From: an uncultured Clostridia bacterium
GTDB lineage: Bacteria > Bacillota > Clostridia > Christensenellales > Borkfalkiaceae
DNA: 64,000 bases
Direction: 5' to 3'
NCBI GenBank assembly: GCA_947570625.1
Contig: CANOUP010000005.1
Coordinates: 1-64,000, forward strand
Part shown: positions 31,906-41,314 of the stretch, piece after piece
How positions within the stretch are numbered: position 1 is the stretch's first letter
Layout of the letters: every line of letters starts with the position of its first letter
Position numbers and translations under genes: made by a program
Notes under the pieces: model-generated
What the model was told of the DNA's origin: nothing
Seen by the model: the letters and a program-made list of their open reading frames with translations, nothing else
The model's database searches: none

Positions 31906-33183
31906 TTATACGTTAATGCGCAAGCCCTTTGGCAGTTTGTTCTTTGCCGTCCCGCACGAAACTTTGCACCAGCCGAGCGGAAACCCCTTATACAGCGCAA
32001 GCTTCCACCCCCTGCCTTCGGCTTCGAAGGTAAGACCTTTGAGATAGTTTAAAGCGCCGTTTTCGTCAAGCTCTATCCCTTCCGCCTGCTCCTTGTTCAG
32101 ATACATCGCAAGCGAATGGTCGGGCTCGAACCTGCCCTTTGCAAATACGCCCAGCCTTACGCCGGCGCGCAATATCCGCGCCGAAACTGCTGGCATACAT
32201 TCTGGCAGGGAATACAGCGTGTCGCCGACCGCGTGCAGGTTACCGAAGGTTAATTTAAGGTTTTCGCTCTCCCACTTTCTGTATTCGGCGTTAAGCTTTC
32301 TGTCGCCGAACGCCGGTTTCACGAATCGCAAATCGCGCCGAACGCTTCCGCCCTTTTCAATTACAGCGACAAAGTGCCCCTCTCCGCGCACTTCGTGCGG
32401 ATACAGTTTTTCGCAGGATAATAACCTGCAATCGGGATATTTTTTTATAAAGTCGCCGACGCACAGCTCGTCCTCTTCCGGCGCGAACGTACACGTCGAA
32501 TATACGAGCCTGCCCCCGCCCGCAAGCATTTTGTAGGCGCTGTCGAGTATTTCGCGCTGGCGCACAGCGCACATTGCAACGTTTGCCTCGCTCCACTCGG
32601 GAATAGCGTTTTTTTCTTTCTTGAACATTCCTTCGCCCGAGCAAGGCGCGTCAACGAGAATTTTATCGAAATATTCCCCCAGCTCTTCCGCAAGTTTTTC
32701 GGGCGGAGCGCAGGTTACGACGGCGTTACCTATGCCCATTCGCTCTACGTTGGACGAAAGTATGCCCGCGCGGGAAAAATTGATTTCGTTGAGAAAAATT
32801 ATCCCTTCGCCCCGCATACCCTCCGCAAGGCGGGTTCCCTTTCCGCCCGGCGCGGAGCATAAATCCAGCACGCGTTCGCCGGCGCCGGCTTCGAGTTTGG
32901 GCGCGACGCTCATTGCCGAGGGCTCCTGTACGTAATAAAGCCCCGCCGAGTGAAAGGGCGTTTTGCCCAATCCTTCGCACGGAGTATAGAATCCGCTCTC
33001 CTCCCACGGCACGTTTTCAAGCGGGAAAGGAGAAATGTTTTTGAATTCTTCAACGGAAATTTTAAGCGTATTAACGCGTACCGCGCGTTCGGGAGGGCGG
33101 GAATAGCTTTGCAGAAATTTATCGAAGCTTGCGCCGAGCACGGCGCGCATACGCGCGAGAAATTCTTCGGGGAGTTCAGCCAT
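31906..33183 (-). CDS. RsmF-like rRNA (cytosine-C5) methyltransferase
   Basis: 425 residues of the NOL1/NOP2/Sun family. The SAM-binding motif VLDLCSAPGGKGTRLAEG is clear. The two catalytic Cys lie in VDAPCSGEGMF (motif IV) and STCTFAPEE (motif VI). The C-terminal part (LRAGVRLGVFAKGRFEPDHS and LPKGLRINV) is the RNA-binding domain of the RsmF/YebU group, which methylates cytosine in 16S rRNA or tRNA. It overlaps the exonuclease gene upstream by eight bases. Its stop codon lies directly at the terminator arm where element A was inserted. Confidence 0.88.
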   Translation of the reverse strand: MAELPEEFLARMRAVLGASFDKFLQSYSRPPERAVRVNTLKISVEEFKNISPFPLENVPWEESGFYTPCEGLGKTPFHSAGLYYVQEPSAMSVAPKLEAGAGERVLDLCSAPGGKGTRLAEGMRGEGIIFLNEINFSRAGILSSNVERMGIGNAVVTCAPPEKLAEELGEYFDKILVDAPCSGEGMFKKEKNAIPEWSEANVAMCAVRQREILDSAYKMLAGGGRLVYSTCTFAPEEDELCVGDFIKKYPDCRLLSCEKLYPHEVRGEGHFVAVIEKGGSVRRDLRFVKPAFGDRKLNAEYRKWESENLKLTFGNLHAVGDTLYSLPECMPAVSARILRAGVRLGVFAKGRFEPDHSLAMYLNKEQAEGIELDENGALNYLKGLTFEAEGRGWKLALYKGFPLGWCKVSCGTAKNKLPKGLRINV

Positions 33184-34129
33184 TTAAAAGCGCCTCCAAT
33201 CCCTCAACGTCCATCACCGTCAGATTGACAAGCCTTTTCGCGCTCTGCGTGCGGGGCGTGTCGTCGTCTGAATCGGCAATGTAATAGTCGCTGTGCGTCA
33301 CGTGCTGGCTGTATTTACCGCCTTCCGAATAGATTTTGTCGGCAAGGCTCTTGGCAAGGTCTATATCGTCCTCGATACCGCGGGAAAAAGTGAACGTCTT
33401 GCCTGATGCTTTACCGCTGTTTTTTACCCTTTTACGCGAAAGGTAGTTGAAAAACTTGACCCTTTTTTTCGCGCTTTCGCGCTTTAATCTTAGTTTTTCT
33501 TCGTGATACTTCTTTTCGCCTTCGGAGGTAGGCGGGGTAATCACGAAATTTTTTATTTTGCCGTCAATCATTTTCAGCTGTTTTACGAGTTCGAAGTATC
33601 CGCACCCGCGCGCCGCGCACATTGCCTGCACTACGCGCATCGTCGCATACGCGTCGTCCGCCGCCCTGTGCGGGGTAAACTCCACGCCCAGTTCGCCCGC
33701 AATATGTTCAAGCCCGGTCTGACGCGAAAAGTCGCCCTTGTAAGCGTTATAAATCTGCTGGCTGTCCGAAAAAGCGAACTTGAACGGCGGAAGCTTAAAC
33801 CGCTTGGTTTCGAGATTGAGATACTTTACGTCGTTAAGCGTGGAGTGACCGAGGACGGTGTTGTCCTTGTCTTCCAAAAGCTCCTTTATGTAACCGTATA
33901 CCTTAGGAAAGGGCGGGTGGTTTTTGAACTCTTCGTAAGAATACGGCAAAACGATACCCTTGTCGCCCTTTCTGTCGGTTAAATGAAAGCTTCCGCGGGG
34001 GTTGACGAGGATATCTTCTTTTTTGATTATATTGAAATTTTCGTCGCAGAGGACGTAGCCGAACGCACAGATTTTAGCCGTGGTCTTATTCACGCTTGCA
34101 CATTCGATATCAAAAAAAACAAACGGCAT
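33176..34129 (-). CDS. DEDDh 3'-5' exonuclease with BRCT-like C terminus
   Basis: 317 residues. The exonuclease domain (1-180) shows all acidic residues: FDIE (Asp7, Glu9), a middle Asp in HSTLNDVKYL and the final His-x(4)-Asp in HRAADDAYAT. It resembles DNA polymerase III epsilon-type proofreading enzymes. A Lys/Arg-rich linker leads to a domain of about 70 residues (KTFTFSRGIEDDIDLAKSLA, GGKYSQHVTHSDYYI) resembling BRCT, known from stand-alone exonucleases of Bacillota. It could act in DNA repair or RNA turnover. It is the first gene of a two-gene unit. Confidence 0.82.
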   Translation of the reverse strand: MPFVFFDIECASVNKTTAKICAFGYVLCDENFNIIKKEDILVNPRGSFHLTDRKGDKGIVLPYSYEEFKNHPPFPKVYGYIKELLEDKDNTVLGHSTLNDVKYLNLETKRFKLPPFKFAFSDSQQIYNAYKGDFSRQTGLEHIAGELGVEFTPHRAADDAYATMRVVQAMCAARGCGYFELVKQLKMIDGKIKNFVITPPTSEGEKKYHEEKLRLKRESAKKRVKFFNYLSRKRVKNSGKASGKTFTFSRGIEDDIDLAKSLADKIYSEGGKYSQHVTHSDYYIADSDDDTPRTQSAKRLVNLTVMDVEGLEALLNG

Positions 34130-34228
34130 TGTTAACGGAAATACCGCGCTTGAAGCGCGCGAATTTGATTTGTGAAATGATTATAGCATATCGGTGATAA
34201 AATATCAACCGTAGTTAACCTTCCCCCT

Positions 34229-34257
34229 TGACAAATATTTTTTTTTGTTTTATAATT
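34229..34257 (+). promoter_or_regulatory. Consensus promoter placing transcription start at the ATG
   Basis: TTGACA (34229-34234), 17-base spacer, TATAAT (34252-34257). The next gene's ATG starts at 34264, seven bases after the -10 box, which is where transcription should begin. Confidence 0.75.
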
Positions 34258-34263
34258 TCATAT

Positions 34264-34980
34264 ATGAAAACATTGCTGACTATCGCCGTCTGCCGAGGAA
34301 CACCCGAAACCGCGGTAACGGACGGCGTAGAATTTATATATCCCGAAAAAGACGAAAATCAGAAAGATTTCCTTACGCGTTCCGCGAAAACCGCAAAGGG
34401 CAAATATACGGTCATAAGCGAAACCGCGGTCGGCATTGCCGAAATAGGACAACTTATAAACATTATAGACAAAAATCCCAAAGACCTTATTTGTTTCGAA
34501 CAAGGTTTTGCGGTAAAAACGGCTATATTCAAAGCTTGCGCAAAGGACTGCAAGGACGCTTTTTCCTGCAAGGTGCTATGCGTTTTGGAATGTAAATCCA
34601 TATTAAAAACGGTATATTTCCCCCTTACTTTCGGAAAGTTCGACAATGAGTTCGACGAAAACAGTCTGCAAGGGCTTTTGTGCTGTGCCGAAACGTTCGG
34701 CAAATACAAGTCCAAAATAGAAAAGGAAATATATTCCTACGCTTCCGCGCTTATCTGCGACAGGCTGGTGCCCTTTTATATGTACGCAATGCTTGCAATC
34801 AAGCAAGGCAAAATGAACGTGGACGGGCTTGCCGAACTGGACGGAACGCTTAAAGCCGAAATAGTTTTGTACCTTGCGCTCGAAAAGAAATTCACCGCTT
34901 CAAAACTGCATAAACTCAGGGAAAAGGGGTACAGGATTTCTTTCCTGACCGAAAGAAAATTCAGAAAACTTTTAAAATAA
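34264..34980 (+). CDS. Unknown protein, probably leaderless mRNA
   Basis: 238 residues from the ATG at 34264. The longer frame from 34228 would cover the promoter itself and is rejected. The sequence opens MKTLLTIAVCRGTPETAVTD and contains Lys-rich helical stretches with several Cys (KACAKDCKDAFSCKVLCVLE). The C terminus looks like a small winged helix (LKAEIVLYLALEKKFTASKL, then LREKGYRISFL). No family is recognised. It may be a regulator or a nucleotide-handling protein. It ends convergently with serS at a strong hairpin. Confidence 0.65.
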   Translation: MKTLLTIAVCRGTPETAVTDGVEFIYPEKDENQKDFLTRSAKTAKGKYTVISETAVGIAEIGQLINIIDKNPKDLICFEQGFAVKTAIFKACAKDCKDAFSCKVLCVLECKSILKTVYFPLTFGKFDNEFDENSLQGLLCCAETFGKYKSKIEKEIYSYASALICDRLVPFYMYAMLAIKQGKMNVDGLAELDGTLKAEIVLYLALEKKFTASKLHKLREKGYRISFLTERKFRKLLK

Positions 34981-34987
34981 TAAATAC

Positions 34988-35017
34988 AGCCGTCCGCGCT
35001 TGAAGCGCGGACGGCTT
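34988..35017. terminator. Bidirectional terminator (34264 gene / serS)
   Basis: A perfect GC-rich stem, GCCGTCCGCGC with GCGCGGACGGC, loop TTGAA, then TTTTCTTT on the plus strand. It is another intact member of the common host terminator type. Confidence 0.75.
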
Positions 35018-35021
35018 TTCT

Positions 35022-36317
35022 TTATTTGCGGTTGGGTGAAATTTTGTCCTTGCCGCCCATATACTTCCTTAAAACTTCGGGTATATAGACGCTTCCGTCG
35101 GGTTGAAGGTGATTTTCGAGGAAAGCGATAAGCATTCTCGGGGGAGCTACGACCGTATTGTTGAGGGTATGGGCAAATTCGTTTTTGCCCGTTTTGGAAT
35201 TTTTGTACCTGATGCCCAGCCTTCTCGCCTGCGCGTCGGTTAGGTTGGAACAGCTTCCCACCTCGAAATACTTTTTCTGGCGGGGGCTCCACGCTTCGAT
35301 ATCGCAACTCTTGTATTTCAGGTCCGCCAAATCGCCCGAACAGCAGATAAGCTGTCTTACGGGGATTTCCATGGAAACGAAAAGTTCTACGGTATAGTTC
35401 CAGAGCTTGTTGTACCAGTCCTCGCTTTCTTCGGGCTTGCAGATAACTATCATTTCCTGCTTTTCGAACTGGTGTATGCGGTATATGCCCCTCTCCTCTA
35501 TGCCGTGCGCGCCCTTCTCTTTGCGGAAACAGGGCGAATAGGAAGTAAGCGTTTGGGGCAGGGAGTTTTCGGGCAGAACCTCGCCCATAAACCTGCCTAT
35601 CATAGAGTGCTCAGAAGTGCCGATAAGATACAGGTCCTCGCCCTCAATCTTGTACATCATACCTTCCATTTCTTCGAAGCTCATAACGCCAGACACGACG
35701 TCGCTTCTTATCATAAACGGGGGCACGCAATAAGTGAATCCCTTGTCAATCATAAAATCGCGGGCGTACGTCAATACTGCCGAGTGAAGCCTTGCGATAT
35801 CGCCTAAGAGATAGTAAAAGCCGTTTCCGCTGGTGCGCCTTGCGGAATCGAGGTCGATACCGCCCAGACTTTCGAGAATATCGAGGTGATAAGGAACGTC
35901 GAAAGGTTTTTCCTTTGCTTCCAAAAATACTTTGCCCTCGACGTTTTGGCTGTCGTCGCGCCCGACGGGCACGTCGTCTGCTATTATGTTTGGAATCGAC
36001 ATCATTCTTGTTTTCAAACTTGCTTCGATTTCCGCCTCTTGCGCTTCTATCGCAGAAATGCGGTCGTTGTTCTCCTTGGAAAGGCGCTTTGCTTCTTCGG
36101 CTTCTTCCTTCTTACCCTCGCGCATTAATGCGCCTATGCTTTTTGCAAGCGTGTTGCGCTGTGCGCGACGGCTGTCGCCTTCGGATTGAAGCTCGCGCTT
36201 TTTGACGTCGAGCGCGATTATTTCGTCGACGAGCGGAAGCTTTTTATCCTGAAATTTCTTTTTGATATTTGCCTTTACAAGTTCGGGATTTTCTCTTATA
36301 AGATTAATGTCAATCAT
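35022..36317 (-). CDS. serS: Seryl-tRNA synthetase
   Basis: 431 residues, standard length. It charges tRNA-Ser with serine in the cytoplasm. The N-terminal long antiparallel coiled coil (residues about 25-110) binds the tRNA variable arm. Class II motifs follow: motif 2 in FRKEKGAHGIEERGIYRIHQ and motif 3 near NNTVVAPPRMLIAFLENHLQ. TAGGAG precedes the ATG. No T-box structure is visible in the 134-base region before it, which it shares with the divergent P-type ATPase gene. Confidence 0.96.
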   Translation of the reverse strand: MIDINLIRENPELVKANIKKKFQDKKLPLVDEIIALDVKKRELQSEGDSRRAQRNTLAKSIGALMREGKKEEAEEAKRLSKENNDRISAIEAQEAEIEASLKTRMMSIPNIIADDVPVGRDDSQNVEGKVFLEAKEKPFDVPYHLDILESLGGIDLDSARRTSGNGFYYLLGDIARLHSAVLTYARDFMIDKGFTYCVPPFMIRSDVVSGVMSFEEMEGMMYKIEGEDLYLIGTSEHSMIGRFMGEVLPENSLPQTLTSYSPCFRKEKGAHGIEERGIYRIHQFEKQEMIVICKPEESEDWYNKLWNYTVELFVSMEIPVRQLICCSGDLADLKYKSCDIEAWSPRQKKYFEVGSCSNLTDAQARRLGIRYKNSKTGKNEFAHTLNNTVVAPPRMLIAFLENHLQPDGSVYIPEVLRKYMGGKDKISPNRK

Positions 36318-36394
36318 AAAAACTCCTAAGAATTGCGTATATGCAAATTATACTTCAAATTTTTGGTAATTGCAATAAAATAGCCGTTATTATC

Positions 36395-36423
36395 TTGAAA
36401 AAAAAGATTACATATGATATAAT
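36395..36423 (+). promoter_or_regulatory. Promoter of the P-type ATPase gene
   Basis: TTGAAA (36395-36400), 17 bases, TATAAT (36418-36423), 34 bases before the ATG. Confidence 0.65.
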
Positions 36424-36457
36424 GTCAAATGTATAAATTTATTTTTCAGAGTTGATT

Positions 36458-39169
36458 ATGAGCAAAATTGTTTTTAAAGTTAACGGTAAGAAAAATTCCA
36501 CGCCCGAAACACAGCCCGAAGAAGCAGTGACGGCCGAGGAAGAAACCGCCGTTTCCGCCGAGAGCGCAGTTGCGGATTTGCCTGCGCCCGCCGACCCGCC
36601 CAAAAAGACGGGCAAGGCGCCCAAACCCGATATTGACGCGGAAAGCGAAAACAAGGACGGGGATTTCGATAAGGAAAAAATAGTCAAGTATTTCAAACGC
36701 CACCCCAAAAAAGCGGTAAACACAAAAGTCGACAGGTTCACGCCAAAGCTGAACAAGGGACTTTCCCCCGCGCAGGTGCAGACAAGGTTTACGCAGTTCC
36801 TGTTCAACGACACCAATAAAAAGTATTCGCGTTCGTACGCGAGCATCTTTATCGGCAATATCTGCACGTTCTTCAACCTCCTGTGTCTGCTTGCGGGCGT
36901 CGCGCTGATTATTGCCGACACGCAGGGCATAACCAACTATCTCGTTCTGTTTATCACGACGGCGAATATCGTTATAGGAATTATACAGGAAATCCGTTCG
37001 AAGCTGTCTGTCGACAAACTTTCGATACTAAACGCAAACACCGTCAAGGTAATGCGCGACGGCGAAGTTACGGAAGTGCCTGCAAACGAGATTGTGCTTG
37101 ACGACGTAATTATCCTCGAACTGGGCAACCAGGTGCCCGCCGACTGCATACTCGCCGAAGGCAGCGTCGAGGTCAACGAAAGTCTTCTTACTGGCGAATC
37201 CGTCGCAATAAAGAAAAACGTAGGCGACCTGCTTTACGCCGGAAGCTTTATTTCAAGCGGTAACGGCAAATGCAGGGTTGAAAAAGTAGGTAAAGAAACT
37301 TATCTGGAAAAGCTTACTTCCAAAGCCAAAAAGTACAAAAGACCCAATTCCGAGCTTATGAATTCCACCAAGCTCATAATAAAGGTCATTTCCATACTTA
37401 TAATTCCCATTGCGATAGGTATGTTTTTCATTGCGAAAAACAACTTCGACCCCGCTTCGAACGTACAGGACTTCCTGTTCAAGGCGAACATAAACTACGC
37501 AATACAGAGAACATGTTCGGTTGTAATAGGTATGATACCTTCGGGTATGCTTCTTCTGACCTCCGTCGCGCTTGCCGTGGGCATCGTGAGGCTGGCAAAA
37601 AATCATACGCTCGTTCAGGATATGTATTCCCTCGAAATGCTTGCAAGGGTGAACGTGCTTTGCCTCGACAAGACGGGTACGATTACCGACGGCAGAATGA
37701 AAGTAAACGACTGCGTAATACTCAACACCGTCGGCGAATATTCGCTCAACGATATTATGGGCAGTATGCTTTCGGCGCTCGACGACAATAACCAGACCTC
37801 GATAGCGCTTCATAACCATTTCGGTTTAAGCGACAAGCTGTCGCCCTCCGTTACTCTCCCCTTCTCTTCCAAAAGAAAGCTTTCTGCGGTAACGTTCGAG
37901 GACGTGGGAACCTTCGTAATGGGCGCGCCCGAATTCGTACTTAAACCTTACCCCGCGAAGGTTGAAAGAATTGTAAAGAGCTATGCGCAGATGGGACTGA
38001 GGGTTATTGTGCTTGCGCACTCGCCCGCGCCCATAGTGGGCGAAAAACTGCCCGCAGTGTTGAAGCCCGTAGCCGTTATTTCGATTGCCGACAATATCCG
38101 CGAGGACGCGATTGAAACAATCAGGTGGTTCGGCGACAACGACGTAAACGTTAAAGTTATATCGGGCGACAACCCCGTGACGGTATGCGAAGTTGCAAAG
38201 CGCGCGGGAATAAAGAACGCGGAAAAATTTATTTCCCTCGAAGGTCTTAACGAAAAGGAAGTCGAAAACGTCGCAAACAAGTATACTGTGTTCGGCAGGG
38301 TTACGCCCGAACAGAAAGCAGTTTTGGTGCGTTCGATTAAGTCGGAAGGCAACACTGTTGCAATGACGGGCGACGGCGTAAACGATATACTCGCGCTCAA
38401 AGAAGCCGACTGCGCCATTTCGGTAGCTTCGGGAAGCGAAGCCGCGAGAAACGTAAGCCATATCGTGCTTATGGACAACAACTTCAACAATATGCCCAAA
38501 GTCGTTGCCGAGGGCAGGCGCGTTATAAACAACATTAAAAACTCGTCGTCGCTGTATCTGATGAAGACGCTGTTCACCGCCCTGCTTGCGACGCTGTGCA
38601 TCATAATGCAGGTGCCCTACCTGTTTATGCCGCAGAATATGCTTCTTCTGGAAACGTGCATAATAGCTATACCCTCCTTCTTCCTCTCGCTCCAACCCAA
38701 CAAGGACAGAGTACAGGGCAAATTTATTACCCACGTTATGAGCGGAGCCGTGTCGGGCGCGCTGGTGATGGTAATATGCGTTATGTCGATGTATATAACG
38801 AACGTCATCGACCCTGCGGAATTCGGGCAGTATTACAGCCCCATGTGTATGATTGCGCTGACCTTCTCCGGGCTTGTAATGGTGTTCAGAATATGTAAAC
38901 CGTTCAACGTATACCGCGCCGTACTGTGCGTGAGTATGCTTGCGCTGTGTATTACGGCTTACGCGGTAGACCCGCTTGCCGAACTGTTCTACAAGGGCTG
39001 GAAAACGATTGAGTGGGATTACGCGAAGATACTTATTATAGTCGTCGTCATAGAAGCGGCCTTCCCCGTGTCCAGCTGGATGATAGAGCTGATGCATATA
39101 ATATTCCCGTCGTCTACGGGAAAACATAAAGCACAGCAAATTCAGGCGCAACAGCAAAACCAACAATAA
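36458..39169 (+). CDS. Cation-transporting P-type ATPase
   Basis: About 903 residues; the ATG at 36458 is preferred over the in-frame TTG six bases upstream. A disordered acidic N terminus (about 100 residues) precedes the core: actuator TGES loop (LLTGESVAIKK), phosphorylated Asp404 in LDKTGTITDG, and the hinge MTGDGVNDILALKEADCAI. About ten membrane helices fit P-type ATPases of the Ca/Mg group. The overall sequence recalls the CtpE-like group of Actinobacteria and Bacillota, which moves calcium. The Gln-rich C terminus is unusual. No heavy-metal CPC motif is present. Its downstream terminator is split by element B. Confidence 0.88.
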   Translation: MSKIVFKVNGKKNSTPETQPEEAVTAEEETAVSAESAVADLPAPADPPKKTGKAPKPDIDAESENKDGDFDKEKIVKYFKRHPKKAVNTKVDRFTPKLNKGLSPAQVQTRFTQFLFNDTNKKYSRSYASIFIGNICTFFNLLCLLAGVALIIADTQGITNYLVLFITTANIVIGIIQEIRSKLSVDKLSILNANTVKVMRDGEVTEVPANEIVLDDVIILELGNQVPADCILAEGSVEVNESLLTGESVAIKKNVGDLLYAGSFISSGNGKCRVEKVGKETYLEKLTSKAKKYKRPNSELMNSTKLIIKVISILIIPIAIGMFFIAKNNFDPASNVQDFLFKANINYAIQRTCSVVIGMIPSGMLLLTSVALAVGIVRLAKNHTLVQDMYSLEMLARVNVLCLDKTGTITDGRMKVNDCVILNTVGEYSLNDIMGSMLSALDDNNQTSIALHNHFGLSDKLSPSVTLPFSSKRKLSAVTFEDVGTFVMGAPEFVLKPYPAKVERIVKSYAQMGLRVIVLAHSPAPIVGEKLPAVLKPVAVISIADNIREDAIETIRWFGDNDVNVKVISGDNPVTVCEVAKRAGIKNAEKFISLEGLNEKEVENVANKYTVFGRVTPEQKAVLVRSIKSEGNTVAMTGDGVNDILALKEADCAISVASGSEAARNVSHIVLMDNNFNNMPKVVAEGRRVINNIKNSSSLYLMKTLFTALLATLCIIMQVPYLFMPQNMLLLETCIIAIPSFFLSLQPNKDRVQGKFITHVMSGAVSGALVMVICVMSMYITNVIDPAEFGQYYSPMCMIALTFSGLVMVFRICKPFNVYRAVLCVSMLALCITAYAVDPLAELFYKGWKTIEWDYAKILIIVVVIEAAFPVSSWMIELMHIIFPSSTGKHKAQQIQAQQQNQQ

Positions 39170-39172
39170 ATA

Positions 39173-39191
39173 AATACCCCCGCGCTTTTTA
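39173..39191. terminator. Left arm of an interrupted terminator
   Basis: AATACCCCCGCGC followed by TTTTTA is one arm of a hairpin whose other arm, GCGCGGGGGTATT, lies at 45126-45138. Joined at TTTA the two give a perfect 13-bp stem with a seven-base loop. TTTA is present at 39188-39191 and 45121-45124. Confidence 0.8.
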
Positions 39192-39240
39192 CCGTAGTTC
39201 CCATAGGGAATTTTAGGTAAGCCGCAGGTGAACGAGAATT

Positions 39241-39266
39241 AGGCGTGGCGTGAAGCCACGCCTTTT
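39241..39266 (+). terminator. Element B leading-end terminator
   Basis: A 9-bp stem (AGGCGTGGC with GCCACGCCT), loop GTGAA, then TTTT. It stops transcripts entering from the ATPase gene whose own terminator was split. Confidence 0.75.
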
Positions 39267-39288
39267 CTCTTGTCTTGTTTTAGTTGCT

Positions 39289-40953
39289 TTAATTGTTGTA
39301 GTCGTCATCGAAGAACGGCGGAACGATTGCGCCTACGAAGTTATAGACTATTTCTACCGTTTGTCTGTAATGTCCGTTTACTTTCGTTTTCTCGTGGACG
39401 ATTACCTTGTCAATGAACGAACGCAGAATTTCGGGCGTGAGTTCTTCAAAATTGCTGTACTTGTAGATGAGTAGCATAAAGTCGAGAATTTTATCGTCTT
39501 GCGCTTTGGCTTTCTCTATTTCAGCTTTCAAAGTCTTAACCCGCTCTTTCAGCGTGGCTTGCTCGGCTTCGTATGTATCGCTCATTTTCAAATACCGTTC
39601 TTCCGAGATTTTACCCGTAACCTTATCTTCGTATAGGCTCTCTATAATCTTGTCGAGCTTGTCTATGCGTTCTTCCGAAGTTTCTATTTCGCGTAGGTTC
39701 TCTTTGAGTTCCTTTTTCGTTTTCGCTTCGGCGTCCTTGCGTAAGGTCTGTAAAAATTCTTCGTTGTGGTTCTTGGCAAAGTGGATTGTGCGCCGCAAAT
39801 CGTCCTGTATGATTGCCGTTACCGCTTTCACGGTTATTTGGTGTGAGCCACAAATGCGCTTCTTCTGCTTACGGTAAGTAGAGCAGTTAAAGTATTCCGC
39901 TTGCTTCATAGTAGTACACCTGCAAAGATACATTTTCTTTCCGCAGTCAGCACAGTACAGCATTCCCGACAGCGGACTCATTTCGCCCATATCGGTAGGA
40001 CGGCGTTTGTTTTGCCGTATCTTCTGAACGGTGTCGAAAGTCTGCTTGTCTATGATTGCTTCCTGCGTGTTCTCGAAAACTACCCAATCTTCTTTCGGTA
40101 CATCAATGCGCCGTTTCGATTTGTATGACTTTTTGTATGTCTTGAAGTTTACCGTATGCCCAAGATAACTGACATCTTCCAATATGTGTGCTATGGAATT
40201 TTGCGACCATATATTTGAGCAATCGTTAATCTTTAACGCTGTGGGTAAACCGTTCTTATGGCAATACACAACGGGTGTATCAATGCCGCGTTCGGTCAGT
40301 ATCCGCGCTATTTGTGTCGGACCGTAACCTTGAATACAGAGTTTGAAAATTTCTCTCACGATTTCCGCACCTTTCTCGTCTATAATCCATTTCTCTTTAT
40401 CTTCGGGACTTTTCATATAGCCGAGCGGCGGTATGTAAGAAATGTGCTTGCCCGAATTGCCTTTGGCACGGACAACTGCCTTGATTTTCTTACTGCAATC
40501 TTTGGCGTACATTTCGTTGAGTATGTTCTTGAACGGTGTAATATCGTCGTCGGGATTGGTTTCGCTGTCCACTTGGTCGTAGATTGCTATAAACCTTACG
40601 TCGGCTTCGGCAAGATAATACTTGGTGTAATAGCCTACAAGAATGTGATCCCTGCCGAATCTCGACATATCCTTGACGATAACTGTAGATATTTTACCGT
40701 TGTCCACGTCGTCCATCATACGCTTGAAGTCGGGGCGGTCAAAGTTGCTTCCCGAATATCCGTCGTCAACATAAAATCTAACGTTGCGCAAACGGTTTTC
40801 GTCCGCATACTTTTGTAACAGCATTTTCTGATTACGGATACTGTTGGAATCGCCGTCCAAATCGTCGTCGCAGGACAGTCTGCAATAGAGAGCCGTCCAT
40901 TGTTCTTCTGCACTTTTTACTTTCTTATATTTAATTGTCGGTTGCAAATTCAT
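39289..40953 (-). CDS. Large serine recombinase
   Basis: 554 residues with GGAGG eight bases before the ATG. The resolvase domain (about 15-160) carries the catalytic Ser27 in YCRLS and the conserved VKDMSRFGRDHI. The recombinase domain (about 165-300) includes GYMKSPEDKEKWIIDEKGAE. A zinc ribbon (MLYCADCGKKMYLCRC, then FNCSTYRKQKKRICG) and a coiled coil follow, with a C-terminal DUF4368-like end. Such enzymes (TnpX/TndX type) integrate and excise elements without an RNA or DNA-transposase partner. Its start overlaps the stop of the TnpW-like gene. Confidence 0.93.
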   Translation of the reverse strand: MNLQPTIKYKKVKSAEEQWTALYCRLSCDDDLDGDSNSIRNQKMLLQKYADENRLRNVRFYVDDGYSGSNFDRPDFKRMMDDVDNGKISTVIVKDMSRFGRDHILVGYYTKYYLAEADVRFIAIYDQVDSETNPDDDITPFKNILNEMYAKDCSKKIKAVVRAKGNSGKHISYIPPLGYMKSPEDKEKWIIDEKGAEIVREIFKLCIQGYGPTQIARILTERGIDTPVVYCHKNGLPTALKINDCSNIWSQNSIAHILEDVSYLGHTVNFKTYKKSYKSKRRIDVPKEDWVVFENTQEAIIDKQTFDTVQKIRQNKRRPTDMGEMSPLSGMLYCADCGKKMYLCRCTTMKQAEYFNCSTYRKQKKRICGSHQITVKAVTAIIQDDLRRTIHFAKNHNEEFLQTLRKDAEAKTKKELKENLREIETSEERIDKLDKIIESLYEDKVTGKISEERYLKMSDTYEAEQATLKERVKTLKAEIEKAKAQDDKILDFMLLIYKYSNFEELTPEILRSFIDKVIVHEKTKVNGHYRQTVEIVYNFVGAIVPPFFDDDYNN

Positions 40954-41228
40954 TGTTTATTACCTCCCGAATTGCAACTCCCAAGCGATTGCTTATGAGA
41001 TAACCGAATAGGAATAGACGGTTGCAATGCTTCGTCGATATTCCGTTCGATTAGTCTTTTTGTAATGTCAAATGCCGTAGTGTCGGCGTTTGACTTTTCA
41101 CGGGATATAACGGTATATACCGTGTTCCCGATAACTTTTTCACGGCTTCTTACAAGCGAGCCGTTCTCTTGTTCGTAGTAGTAAGACAGTAAGTCTGCCT
41201 TAGGTGTGGTTGCTCTGTTCGTTTTAAT
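40950..41228 (-). CDS. TnpW-like protein with an ATT start
   Basis: About 92 residues, read from the ATT at 41228 with AAGGAG seven bases upstream; the frame has no ATG, GTG or TTG between the upstream in-frame stop and this point. The sequence (KADLLSYYYEQENGSLV, KVIGNTVYTVISREKSN, DITKRLIERNID) resembles the small TnpW-type proteins encoded beside large serine recombinases. Its TGA overlaps the recombinase ATG, so it should couple recombinase translation to its own. It may be silenced by a start-codon mutation or use AUU deliberately. The relaxase gene in the same element shows the same feature. Confidence 0.6.
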   Translation of the reverse strand: MKTNRATTPKADLLSYYYEQENGSLVRSREKVIGNTVYTVISREKSNADTTAFDITKRLIERNIDEALQPSIPIRLSHKQSLGSCNSGGNKQ

Positions 41229-41314
41229 AATGGTACTCCTTGTCTGAAATCGGGCGTTTCAAGTTATTTTCTCCCGTCATACAAGAAGAACACATAGTTT
41301 GATTTGCTTTTCGG

